DNA of 64,000 nucleotides, from NCBI GenBank assembly GCA_031261005.1, contig JAISKF010000014.1, positions 1 through 64,000 of the forward strand. Reading direction: 5' to 3'. The notes beneath the pieces were generated by a model that had not been told where the DNA came from, made no database searches, and worked only from the letters and a program-made list of their open reading frames with translations. A program made the position numbers and the translations under genes. Of the stretch, positions 1 to 9,418 are shown one piece after another. Every line of letters starts with the position of its first letter. Position 1 is the stretch's first letter. Source of the stretch: Enterobacteriaceae bacterium (lineage in GTDB: Bacteria; Pseudomonadota; Gammaproteobacteria; Enterobacterales; Enterobacteriaceae).

Positions 1-61
1 GGGTATTGTCCAGATACGCTCTTATGACAGTGATTTTAAACTCAAGTGTATATTTGCTCAT
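1..61 (-). CDS. Transposase OrfA, N-terminal fragment (IS3 family)
   Basis: Only the first 20 codons are inside the window. They begin MSKYTLEFK and read on as ITVIRAYLD, which is the pattern of the first helix of the helix-turn-helix OrfA of IS150-like elements. The ATG is at 59-61 on the minus strand, with GAAGG about 10 nt upstream. The product would bind the IS ends and, in this family, is normally fused by a -1 frameshift to an OrfB with a DDE catalytic domain. Neither can be checked here because the gene leaves the window. Confidence 0.55.
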   Translation of the reverse strand, partial: MSKYTLEFKITVIRAYLDNT

Positions 62-117
62 TTTACTGCACCTTCATTAGTTAAATTTTTAGTGTCTAAC
101 TAATGGGGTGCAGTTCA
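1..117 (-). mobile_element. IS3-family (IS150-like) insertion sequence, left end
   Basis: The terminal inverted-repeat region lies at about 92-117 on the + strand and ends in GGGGTGCAGTTCA. It is followed inward on the minus strand by a ribosome-binding stretch and the first codons of an OrfA-type transposase. A second TGCACC/GGTGCA motif lies just inside the end. The element runs off the window at base 1, so its length, intactness and other end are unknown. Its outer end abuts the middle of a MITE-like repeat, so it appears to have inserted into that repeat. Family assignment rests on the 20 visible residues and the end sequence. Confidence 0.6.
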
Positions 118-202
118 CAATCTGCCGCCCGCTAAACTACGGTAAAATCAACGGGCGGGAGATTGCCGCTCTTACAAATGATTCTTTATTATTAATTTAT
201 TT
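118..202 (+). repeat. MITE-like repeat copy A, truncated by the IS
   Basis: The sequence starts inside the left hairpin (CAATCTGCCGCCCG), continues through a 25-nt spacer to the right hairpin and ends in the AT-rich right arm (ATTCTTTATTATTAATTTAT). The first 10 or so bases of the core (CGTAGGGGCGG in other copies) and the whole left arm are missing. The IS3-family end lies exactly at that break. Confidence 0.75.
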
Positions 203-206
203 AAGC

Positions 207-232
207 AAAAGGCGACGAAAGTCGCCTTTTTA
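207..232 (+). terminator. Rho-independent terminator
   Basis: A perfect 10-bp stem AAAAGGCGAC / GTCGCCTTTT with a GAAA loop is followed by T residues. It probably ends the gene upstream of the window. By E. coli synteny that would be purL, but that gene is not visible. Confidence 0.85.
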
Positions 233-296
233 ATGCCTTGATTTTGCATGTGTTTTAATAAAATGTTGGTAAATGCAGACAGTACCGCTATTTCGG

Positions 297-314
297 TGTC
301 GCAAATTGGAGACA
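297..314 (+). promoter_or_regulatory. GlrR binding site 1 for glmY
   Basis: TGTC-N10-GACA, a perfect match to the known GlrR half-site arrangement. It lies about 185 bp upstream of the sigma-54 promoter of glmY, the distance expected of an enhancer for a sigma-54 activator. Confidence 0.8.
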
Positions 315-316
315 TT

Positions 317-329
317 TAATTAATTGATT
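317..329 (-). promoter_or_regulatory. IHF binding site between the two GlrR sites
   Basis: TAATTAATTGATT is an exact match to the reverse form of the IHF consensus (YAANNNNTTGATW). It lies between the two GlrR sites, where a bend would bring the enhancer to the sigma-54 promoter. The site is AT-rich, so chance occurrence is possible. Confidence 0.55.
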
Positions 330-359
330 CAACAAAGAAAAATTTCTTTTACTAAACTA

Positions 360-377
360 TGTCTGGTTTTAGAGACA
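360..377 (+). promoter_or_regulatory. GlrR binding site 2 for glmY
   Basis: A second exact TGTC-N10-GACA palindrome, 63 bp after the first and about 107 bp upstream of the -24 element. Two exact sites in 80 bp make this a convincing enhancer for GlrR, which is encoded 3 kb downstream. Confidence 0.8.
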
Positions 378-483
378 GATTAACGTAGCTTATGTTTTCT
401 CTTTCGTACTTGTTAAGTTTTTCTGTATAAGGTTGAAAATAAAAATCATTAATTATCATTATATTAATGTTATTCTTGAAAAG

Positions 484-500
484 TTGGCACGCAAAGTGCA
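484..500 (+). promoter_or_regulatory. Sigma-54 (RpoN) promoter of glmY
   Basis: TTGGCACG-N4-GTGCA, with the GG of the -24 box (486-487) separated by exactly 10 nt from the GC of the -12 box (498-499). Transcription should begin near 511, which is where sequence similar to the GlmY/GlmZ 5' end starts. Confidence 0.85.
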
Positions 501-510
501 TTTATGATTA

Positions 511-703
511 TGTTGCTCATTCAACTTTTTATGTCAGAACACAAATTGTGGTGCTACATAAGCCTAAGAATGATGCCAAAGTTATGGTGCCTATCGTCTA
601 CGAAACCGATATTAACTGCTTTGCAGCTTATCAAACATTAGACGACACGTTGAGTGAGGTGCCAGCCCGTGTCTAGCTGTGATGAATCTGGTTTCATCAA
701 TTT
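511..703 (+). ncRNA. glmY: GlmY small RNA
   Basis: GlmY is a decoy RNA that sequesters the adaptor RapZ. This protects its homologue GlmZ, which activates glmS translation and so controls glucosamine-6-phosphate supply. Evidence here is the position between the presumed purL side and glrK, the sigma-54 promoter with GlrR and IHF sites, a 5' segment TTGCTCATTCAAC, a middle GGTGCCTATCGTC and the 3' GACACGTTGAGTGAGGTGCC block, all recalled as GlmY/GlmZ landmarks. The 3' boundary is placed after a 7-bp hairpin (680-699), giving 193 nt, close to the E. coli length. That hairpin lacks a good U tract, so transcription may run on to 889. Confidence 0.8.
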
Positions 704-796
704 AAGACACAATGGATGTTATTCGTCAGGTCTACCGATGACAGATTATTCTTCATCACTTTGAAGACGAAAACTCAGGACATCCGCGTATTCCTC

Positions 797-823
797 CGAT
801 AGAACGTTTGACGTTCTATCGGA
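797..823 (+). other. Strong perfect hairpin downstream of glmY
   Basis: CCGATAGAACGT and ACGTTCTATCGG pair perfectly over 12 bp around a TTG loop, followed by AATAAATG rather than a T run. It looks like a stable RNA hairpin rather than a terminator. It could protect the 3' end of an extended GlmY transcript or belong to a separate small RNA. Confidence 0.55.
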
Positions 824-853
824 ATAAATGTCATTTAGTAAACGAAATTCGTT

Positions 854-889
854 AAGCACTTAGCTCAATTTGGTTAAGTGCTTTTTTTT
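854..889 (+). terminator. Rho-independent terminator between glmY and glrK
   Basis: Stem AAGCACTTA / TAAGTGCTT followed directly by seven T residues. This is the first canonical terminator downstream of the glmY promoter and isolates glmY from glrK. Confidence 0.9.
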
Positions 890-1011
890 CGATTGGAGAA
901 AACTCTTTGATCAAAAAAATATCGCCCATACGAAAATCAGCAAAAATACTACTTTCTTCTCACAAGGTCAGTTAGCATCACCAGAGATTGATTCCTTATG
1001 AGAGTATTGCG

Positions 1012-2436
1012 TTGAAAAAGTTTAGTCATTTTCCTCATTCTCTTCGCCAACTGGTGCTGCTGGCTTTCTTACTGGTGCTATTGCCGTTGTTGGTGCTGGC
1101 ATATCAAGCCTATAAAAGTCTGGATCTTCTCAGCGAACAAGCCGCAGATATTAACAACACCACGCTGAAAGATGCTCGCCGCAGCGAGGCGATGACTAAC
1201 CTTGCTTTGAGCATGGAACGTAGTTATCGGCAATATTGCGTATTGGGCGATGACACGCTGGAAACGCTCTATTTAAACCAGCGTCAGCAATATGCGGAAA
1301 TGTTGGATATACACGCTGCGATTTTGCCTGATGAAAAATATTACACCACGCTGAAACAGCAAATTGCTGATCTGGCGGCAATACATTGTGAAAATAGCGG
1401 ACCAAATGCTTCAGCATCAGCATTATTAGAGAATTTTTCTAACGCCAATGCCGAAATGGTACAAGCAACGCGCGCGATTATTTTCTCTCGCGGCGAAAAG
1501 TTACAGCAGGCAATTGCCGATAAAGGCTATTTTTTCGGGCAACAAGCGCTGCTACTTTTCTTGTTGAGCATATTTTTAGTTCTCTTGTTTACCCGTATGA
1601 TTATCGGTCCTGTTAAGCGCGTGGAACGCATGATCAATCGGCTGGGCGAGGGAAAATCATTAGGCAATATTTCACTGATTAAAGGTCCGCGTGAGATTCA
1701 ATCGCTGGCACAGCGAATCGTCTGGTTAAGTGAGCGTTTATCGTGGCTGGAATCGCAGCGTCATGAATTTCTGCGTCATATTTCCCATGAATTGAAAACA
1801 CCGCTCGCCAGTATGCGTGAGGGGACAGAATTATTGCTGGATCAGGTCGTCGGACCATTAACGGACGATCAAAAAGAGGTGGTATCGATATTGGATACCA
1901 GCAGCAAAGATTTACAGCAATTGATTGAGCAATTGCTGGATTACAACCGTAATCAGTCCGACGTGCGTACTGAGAAAGAGCATATAGATCTGCAAGTAAT
2001 GGTTGCTGCTGTTGTTTCAGCGCATAGTTTACCGGCACGCGCTAAATTGATGTGTACCGAATGTCAGTTAGCACAAACTCACTGCTGGGCTGAATCTGTA
2101 TTATTAATGCGCGTTCTCGATAATCTCTATTCCAATGCCGTACACTATGGCAAGGAATCTGGTAACATTTGGATCACGAGCCGTCAGGTTGGGCAATCTA
2201 TTCAAATTGATATTGCGAATACCGGGGAGAAAATTCTTCCGCAGGAACAGGCGATGATCTTTGAACCGTTCTATCAAGGAAGCCGCCAGAGAAAAGGTGC
2301 GGTGAAAGGCAGTGGATTAGGGTTGAGTATTGCCCGCGACTGTATCCATCAGATGGACGGCAAATTGTTACTGGTCGATGTTGACTACGCCGATGTGTGC
2401 TTTCGTATTGAATTACCGTTAACTGCTGAGAAGTAA
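1012..2436 (+). CDS. glrK: Sensor histidine kinase GlrK (QseE)
   Basis: Membrane histidine kinase of the GlrK-GlrR two-component system, which drives sigma-54 transcription of glmY in response to envelope signals. The protein has a TM helix near residues 14-32, a periplasmic sensor region, a second TM near 178-196, HAMP-like sequence, the dimerisation box FLRHISHELKTPLASM with the phosphoacceptor His, and an ATPase domain ending GSGLGLSIARD. Length is 474 aa against 475 in E. coli. I chose the TTG at 1012 because it aligns with the E. coli N-terminus and has GAGAG just upstream; a TTG at 988 would add eight residues. It is first in a three-gene operon with qseG and glrR. Confidence 0.93.
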   Translation: MKKFSHFPHSLRQLVLLAFLLVLLPLLVLAYQAYKSLDLLSEQAADINNTTLKDARRSEAMTNLALSMERSYRQYCVLGDDTLETLYLNQRQQYAEMLDIHAAILPDEKYYTTLKQQIADLAAIHCENSGPNASASALLENFSNANAEMVQATRAIIFSRGEKLQQAIADKGYFFGQQALLLFLLSIFLVLLFTRMIIGPVKRVERMINRLGEGKSLGNISLIKGPREIQSLAQRIVWLSERLSWLESQRHEFLRHISHELKTPLASMREGTELLLDQVVGPLTDDQKEVVSILDTSSKDLQQLIEQLLDYNRNQSDVRTEKEHIDLQVMVAAVVSAHSLPARAKLMCTECQLAQTHCWAESVLLMRVLDNLYSNAVHYGKESGNIWITSRQVGQSIQIDIANTGEKILPQEQAMIFEPFYQGSRQRKGAVKGSGLGLSIARDCIHQMDGKLLLVDVDYADVCFRIELPLTAEK

Positions 2437-2499
2437 TGCACAATGCCTACAAGGTATCTAGAAAAATATAAACAGATTAGACAAATACTGACTTCGGTA

Positions 2500-3240
2500 A
2501 TGATTCCTGTGTCAGAAAATAAATTGCGCCGTGCGTTGGCGTTCTCGATGCTGGTTATGCCGTTGGCATTAACTGGTTGTCATCATTCGGGTTTAAATAA
2601 TACCTCGTCCGGTATGATGAACGCTGAAACGCCGAATCGTAAAGTAAGCGATTACTCACAAGTCAATTGTGACGGCAATATCTGGCAACATCAGAATGAT
2701 GAAGTCAACGCCAATTCGCTTTATTGGTTACGTTTGATCGACTGCGCGCGGACGCTATCCCCATCGCAGGCGCGAGTGATGGCATATAACGATGATATTA
2801 TTAAATGGGACGGCGTATTAAAACGCGCTATTTTGCTGTCGCGCGTTGAAACTTCTAGTGCAGAACGCCGTAATTCGCTGGAACAACTGAAAAGTTTCCG
2901 CATTTTATACCCGGATCACATCGCGCCATTAATTCACATTTGGAACGATAAACAAACACTCGAACTGAATCTGTCTGATGAACGGATACGTAATCAGCGT
3001 TTTAAAGAGAGCAACGATGTACGCTTTGATGCGTTACAAGAGCAGTTGCAAGAAACGAAACATCAGTTACATGAAACCACGCGCAAGCTGGAGAATCTGA
3101 CGGATATTGAACGTCAGCTATCTTCACGCAAATTGTCGCAGAGTGATGTAAAACCGGTTGTATCTGAAACTGCACCTGAAACGTTAGAAAAAAAACCGGC
3201 TGCATCAGAATCCGCCGCCTCAGCACCAACACAAAAATAA
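2500..3240 (+). CDS. qseG: Outer-membrane lipoprotein QseG
   Basis: QseG is a lipoprotein that interacts with the GlrK sensor and tunes its signalling. A lipoprotein signal ends in the lipobox LTGC (Cys27 from this start), followed by a soluble domain with the family-typical NSLYWLRLIDCART motif and a C-terminal coiled coil ending in TRKLENLTDIERQLSSRK. The start is uncertain. ATG 2443 has the better Shine-Dalgarno (GAGAAG) but gives an unusually long 45-residue pre-sequence before the Cys, while ATG 2500 gives a normal lipoprotein signal. It sits between glrK and glrR, 30 nt before glrR. Confidence 0.88.
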   Translation: MIPVSENKLRRALAFSMLVMPLALTGCHHSGLNNTSSGMMNAETPNRKVSDYSQVNCDGNIWQHQNDEVNANSLYWLRLIDCARTLSPSQARVMAYNDDIIKWDGVLKRAILLSRVETSSAERRNSLEQLKSFRILYPDHIAPLIHIWNDKQTLELNLSDERIRNQRFKESNDVRFDALQEQLQETKHQLHETTRKLENLTDIERQLSSRKLSQSDVKPVVSETAPETLEKKPAASESAASAPTQK

Positions 3241-3269
3241 GCCCTTAAAAGAGTCAGGAGTTTGGTGAT

Positions 3270-4607
3270 ATGACACAGCGTAAACCTGCCAATCTGTTAC
3301 TGGTTGATGATGATCCTAGCTTACTTAAACTGCTCGGAATGCGTCTGAGCAGTGAGGGTTTTCATGTCACGACAGCAGAGAATGGTCAGGAAGCGCTGCG
3401 TCGCTTGGCAAGAGAACAGATCGATCTGGTGATCAGTGACCTGCGAATGGACGAAATGGACGGCATGGCGCTGTTTAATGAAATCCAGAAACATCAACCG
3501 GGAATGCCGGTGATTATTCTTACCGCGCATGGTTCAATTCCTGATGCGGTTGCTGCTACACAGCAAGGCGTGTTCAGTTTCCTCACTAAACCTGTTGATC
3601 GTGATGCTTTGTATAAAGCTATTGATCAAGCGCTGGAAATGAAAATTCCTGCTGGCGATGAAAGCTGGCGCAAAGACATCGTAACGCGTAGCCCAATCAT
3701 GCTGCGTTTGCTAGAACAAGCGAAAATGGTCGCGCAATCCGACGTTAGCGTGCTGATCAACGGTATGAGCGGAACGGGTAAAGAAGTGCTGGCTAAAGCC
3801 ATTCATCACGCCAGTCCGCGCGCCAACAAGCCGTTTATCGCTATTAACTGCGGCGCGTTACCGGAACAGTTATTGGAATCCGAGCTGTTTGGACATGCTA
3901 AAGGCGCATTTACCGGCGCAGTCAGCAGTCGTGACGGATTGTTTCAGGCAGCAACCGGCGGTACGTTGTTTCTCGATGAAATCGGTGATATGCCGCTGGC
4001 GTTGCAGGTCAAATTATTGCGCGTGTTACAAGAGCGCAAAGTCCGTCCGTTAGGCAGCAACCGCGATCTGGACATCGATGTTCGCATTATTTCCGCGACG
4101 CACCGCGATTTACCGAAAGCGATGGCAAAAGGCGAATTCCGCGAAGATCTTTATTATCGCTTAAATGTGGTGACGCTAAAAATTCCGGCACTGAATGAAC
4201 GCGCGGAAGATATTCCGCTGCTGGCGGATCATTTGCTGCGCGAATCCGCTAAACGCCATAAACCGTTTGTCCGCAGTTTCTCTACTGATGCCATGAAGCG
4301 CTTGATGGCTGCCAGTTGGCCGGGCAACGTGCGTCAACTGGTTAACGTCATTGAACAATGCGTGGCATTAACCAGTACGCCGGTAATCAATGAAGCATTA
4401 GTGCAGCAAGCGTTAGAGGGCGAAAATACTGCATTGCCGACGTTTGCTGAGGCGCGTAATCAGTTTGAACTGTTGTATCTGCGTAAGTTGTTGCAGATGA
4501 CTAAAGGCAATGTGACACATGCCGCACGTATGGCGGGAAGAAATCGCACCGAATTTTATAAATTGTTATCGCGTCATGAATTAGATGCGAATGATTTTAA
4601 AGAGTAG
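3270..4607 (+). CDS. glrR: Sigma-54-dependent response regulator GlrR (QseF)
   Basis: Bacterial enhancer-binding protein phosphorylated by GlrK. It binds TGTC-N10-GACA sites and activates glmY. Domains in order: receiver (about 7-120) with the phosphoacceptor Asp57 in VISDLRM; AAA+ domain with Walker A GMSGTGKE (165-172), the sigma-54 contact loop GAFTGA (212-217) and Walker B GTLFLDE (231-237); a C-terminal Fis-type helix-turn-helix ending AARMAGRNRTEFYKLL. Length 445 aa, as in E. coli. GTCAGGAG precedes the ATG. Its predicted targets lie 2.9 kb upstream in the same window. Confidence 0.96.
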   Translation: MTQRKPANLLLVDDDPSLLKLLGMRLSSEGFHVTTAENGQEALRRLAREQIDLVISDLRMDEMDGMALFNEIQKHQPGMPVIILTAHGSIPDAVAATQQGVFSFLTKPVDRDALYKAIDQALEMKIPAGDESWRKDIVTRSPIMLRLLEQAKMVAQSDVSVLINGMSGTGKEVLAKAIHHASPRANKPFIAINCGALPEQLLESELFGHAKGAFTGAVSSRDGLFQAATGGTLFLDEIGDMPLALQVKLLRVLQERKVRPLGSNRDLDIDVRIISATHRDLPKAMAKGEFREDLYYRLNVVTLKIPALNERAEDIPLLADHLLRESAKRHKPFVRSFSTDAMKRLMAASWPGNVRQLVNVIEQCVALTSTPVINEALVQQALEGENTALPTFAEARNQFELLYLRKLLQMTKGNVTHAARMAGRNRTEFYKLLSRHELDANDFKE

Positions 4608-4746
4608 TTTTTAGCGGCTAGCTTTTAGCAAATAGTTTTTAATAACTAGTTGTTAATAATTGATTGTTAATAAATAACTTTTAACAAATGTTTTTTATCT
4701 GGGCGGCAATTATCACCGCCTGTCATAACTTGATAGCGAACAGTGA

Positions 4747-6724
<1,978 letters not shown>

Positions 6725-6774
6725 TTTCTCTCTATCCTCTTCTTCTCTCTTCCTCCTTTTATTCCTGTCTATAA

Positions 6775-6802
6775 AGAAAAGACGCAATTGCGTCTTTTCT
6801 GG
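6775..6802 (+). terminator. Rho-independent terminator after glnB
   Basis: AGAAAAGACGC / GCGTCTTTTCT palindrome around AATT. The U-rich arm makes it functional in either direction. It closes nadE-glnB. Confidence 0.8.
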
Positions 6803-6935
6803 ATTTAGTATCAATAGATTTGCCAACGCGTAATAATATTGCCGTAACGATGAAAAAGTAATCAGATGTGTTTAATTCAACAATATACAGAATTATTTAG
6901 TTATTAATTTATTGATTTTTATATTGTTGCTATAA

Positions 6936-6951
6936 AAGCAATCGTTTGCGT
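6936..6951 (-). promoter_or_regulatory. PurR operator upstream of glyA
   Basis: On the minus strand the site reads ACGCAAACGATTGCTT, matching the PurR consensus ANGCAANCGNTTNCNT at all fixed positions. E. coli glyA is PurR-repressed through a very similar site. The hmp gene, which is divergent from glyA in E. coli, is absent. Confidence 0.7.
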
Positions 6952-7066
6952 AAAAACCTGTAATTGGATCTATTTAACAAGATAAAAACATATTACACTG
7001 AGATAACGCTGTACTCAGTGATAGTGATACTTTTTATCAGTCAATTAGCTTATTCAGGAGAATCGG

Positions 7067-8320
7067 ATGTTAAAGCGAGACATGAACATTGCCGACTATG
7101 ATGCGGAATTGTGGCAAGCCATACAGCAAGAAAATACTCGTCAGGAAGATCATATCGAATTGATCGCTTCTGAAAACTATGCCAGTCCGCGAGCTATGCA
7201 GGCTCAAGGTACTCAGTTAACCAATAAGTATGCAGAAGGTTATCCGGGCAAACGTTATTACGGCGGTTGTGAATATGTTGATATTGTTGAGCAACTGGCG
7301 ATCGATCGCGCTAAAGCACTGTTTGGTGCTGATTATGCTAACGTACAGCCGCATTCCGGTTCTCAGGCTAACGCCGCGGTATACATGGCGCTGGTTAATC
7401 CGGGCGATACTGTATTAGGTATGAGTCTGGCGCATGGCGGTCATTTAACGCATGGTGCTGCTGTTAGTTTCTCTGGTAAATTCTACAACGCAGTCGCTTA
7501 CGGCATTGATGATGCTGGTCGTATTGATTATGACGAAGTGGCTAAACTGGCAGAAATCCATAAACCCAAAATGATTATCGGCGGCTTCTCCGCGTATTCC
7601 GGTATTGTTGACTGGGCTAAAATGCGTGAAATTGCCGATAGCGTCGGAGCTTACCTGTTTGTTGATATGGCTCACGTCGCTGGTTTGGTTGCTGCGGGCG
7701 TTTATCCAAATCCGCTTCCTCATGCTCACGTTGTTACCACAACTACGCACAAAACACTGGCGGGTCCGCGCGGTGGTTTGATTCTGGCGCAAGGCGGCAG
7801 CGAAGAGCTGTATAAGAAATTGAGTTCAGCCGTATTCCCTGGCGGTCAAGGCGGTCCATTAATGCACGTTATCGCGGCAAAAGCGGTGGCATTAAAAGAA
7901 GCAATGGAGCCAGAATTTACCACTTATCAGCAACAAGTGGTGAAAAACGCCAAAGCGATGGTAGACGTATTTAAATCTCGCGGTTACAAAATTGTTTCTG
8001 GCGGAACAGATAACCATTTGATGCTGTTAGATTTAGTCGGCAGAGACATCACCGGTAAAGATGCTGATGCCGCATTAGGCAAAGCCAACATCACAGTTAA
8101 CAAAAACAGCGTACCTAACGATCCAAGAAGTCCGTTTGTGACTTCCGGTGTGCGTATCGGTACACCAGCGGTAACTCGCCGTGGTTTTAAAGAAGCTGAT
8201 GTTCGTGAATTAGCAGGCTGGATCTGTGACGTGCTGGACAACATCAATGATGAAGCGATCAGCGCCAGTGTGAAAGCAAAAGTATTGGCGATTTGTAAAC
8301 GTTATCCTGTTTACGCATAA
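7067..8320 (+). CDS. glyA: Serine hydroxymethyltransferase
   Basis: PLP enzyme that converts serine and tetrahydrofolate to glycine and 5,10-methylene-THF, the main one-carbon source for purines, thymidylate and methionine. The 417-aa length and the start [16 protein letters not shown] match E. coli GlyA. The PLP-lysine motif [16 protein letters not shown] is present near residue 229, as are the LIASENY substrate motif and the [12 protein letters not shown] block. The ATG follows CAGGAG. A PurR operator lies about 120 bp upstream and a strong terminator follows, so it is a single-gene unit. Confidence 0.98.
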   Translation: MLKRDMNIADYDAELWQAIQQENTRQEDHIELIASENYASPRAMQAQGTQLTNKYAEGYPGKRYYGGCEYVDIVEQLAIDRAKALFGADYANVQPHSGSQANAAVYMALVNPGDTVLGMSLAHGGHLTHGAAVSFSGKFYNAVAYGIDDAGRIDYDEVAKLAEIHKPKMIIGGFSAYSGIVDWAKMREIADSVGAYLFVDMAHVAGLVAAGVYPNPLPHAHVVTTTTHKTLAGPRGGLILAQGGSEELYKKLSSAVFPGGQGGPLMHVIAAKAVALKEAMEPEFTTYQQQVVKNAKAMVDVFKSRGYKIVSGGTDNHLMLLDLVGRDITGKDADAALGKANITVNKNSVPNDPRSPFVTSGVRIGTPAVTRRGFKEADVRELAGWICDVLDNINDEAISASVKAKVLAICKRYPVYA

Positions 8321-8341
8321 GATTTAAATAATTCATCAATG

Positions 8342-8376
8342 GGCGCTATCATATCGAATATAGCGCCTATTTTTTT
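8342..8376 (+). terminator. Rho-independent terminator after glyA
   Basis: GGCGCTAT / ATAGCGCC 8-bp stem with a 10-nt loop, followed by TATTTTTTT. Confidence 0.92.
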
Positions 8377-8398
8377 ACCAAAATTCAGAGGATCTCCT

Positions 8399-8773
8399 AT
8401 GAAAAAACATAATCCGGGCTTTGAACAATTGTGTGAAGCGGCACGTAAACATGTGCATGAAGTGGATATTCACCAGGTAAAAACCATGATGGACGATGGC
8501 AGTGTGCCGTTAGTTGTTGATGTGCGCGAAGAGAGCGAATTCGCTAAAGATCATTTACCGAATGCCAAGCATATCGGACGCGGTGTTCTGGAACGCGATA
8601 TTGAAACCATCGTGCCGGATAAAAAAACGCCAATGATATTATATTGCGGTGGCGGTTATCGCTCTGCGCTGGCAGCGGAAAGTATCCAGAAAATGGGTTA
8701 TAGCGCGGTGATTTCTATGGACGGAGGATACCGTGCATGGAGTGAGGCGGGTTATCCGTTAGTAAAAGAGTAA
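8399..8773 (+). CDS. Rhodanese-like sulfurtransferase
   Basis: Single-domain cytosolic rhodanese of 124 aa, starting MKKHNPGFEQLCEAARK after AGAGGA. It carries the VVDVREESEF substrate-entry motif and the active-site loop YCGGGYRSA with catalytic Cys83. Members of this family accept sulfane sulfur as a cysteine persulfide; the physiological acceptor is not known. The gene comes 22 nt after the glyA terminator stem-loop and 9 nt before the DUF1007 gene, suggesting a three-gene unit with the NicO transporter. No signal peptide is seen, so it is not a PspE-type periplasmic enzyme. Confidence 0.88.
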   Translation: MKKHNPGFEQLCEAARKHVHEVDIHQVKTMMDDGSVPLVVDVREESEFAKDHLPNAKHIGRGVLERDIETIVPDKKTPMILYCGGGYRSALAAESIQKMGYSAVISMDGGYRAWSEAGYPLVKE

Positions 8774-8782
8774 TTGTTTTAT

Positions 8783-9418
8783 ATGATACGAATTTGCCGC
8801 ATTACATTGACACTGTTCTTTTTGGTGAGTGCATACGTTAGCGCTCACCCGCACAGTTTTATTGATCTTGATGCTAGTTTGCTGATTGAAAAACAAGCGC
8901 TGGTTGGTATTAAGATGAGCTGGGAGATGGACGAGCTGACATCGGCAGAATTGCTGCTTGATGCGGCAATGGCAAAAGATAATCCCCATGTCTGGCAAAG
9001 TATGGCAGATGAGCTGATGGAAAATACCCGCAATCAGCTCTATTTCACCTACATGAAGTCCGGCGATAAGCCAGTAAAATTTGCTGAACAGACGAGCAAC
9101 TACTCACTGCATCGCAACGGTAATAAAGCGGTATTGACCTTTGTGTTACCGCTGGCAAAACCTGTCCCGCTGGCGAACAATACAATTAGTGTTTCCACGT
9201 ATGAAGAAAGTTACTATGTTGATATGCGTTATCTGTCTGATAAATCAGTACATATTCCGGCGGAGATTACAGAGATATGCAGCATGAAATTAGTGACACC
9301 AAAGCCCAGCACTTCGCTGTTGTCGTATGCCCGTTCGTTGGATAAAAACAATTCACCGGGAGAAGATATGCGGCTAGGCAGCAAATTTGCCCAAACTATC
9401 ACGCTAACATGCAAATAA
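8783..9418 (+). CDS. DUF1007 family periplasmic protein
   Basis: Secreted protein of 211 aa whose signal peptide (MIRICRITLTLFFLVSAYVSA) would be cleaved just before HPHSFIDL, exposing a mature N-terminus rich in His. The HPHxFID sequence is the hallmark of DUF1007, a family repeatedly found next to NicO/RcnA-type nickel-cobalt permeases and proposed to be their periplasmic partner. The ATG at 8783 is chosen; a TTG nine bases upstream would add three residues. It overlaps the transporter gene by 10 bp, so the two are translationally coupled. Confidence 0.85.
   Translation: MIRICRITLTLFFLVSAYVSAHPHSFIDLDASLLIEKQALVGIKMSWEMDELTSAELLLDAAMAKDNPHVWQSMADELMENTRNQLYFTYMKSGDKPVKFAEQTSNYSLHRNGNKAVLTFVLPLAKPVPLANNTISVSTYEESYYVDMRYLSDKSVHIPAEITEICSMKLVTPKPSTSLLSYARSLDKNNSPGEDMRLGSKFAQTITLTCK

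Noticed and set aside
467-676. 69-codon open frame on the + strand upstream of glrK
   Set aside because: It overlaps the sigma-54 promoter and the GlmY RNA; its codons follow RNA landmarks and it has no ribosome-binding site or family resemblance.
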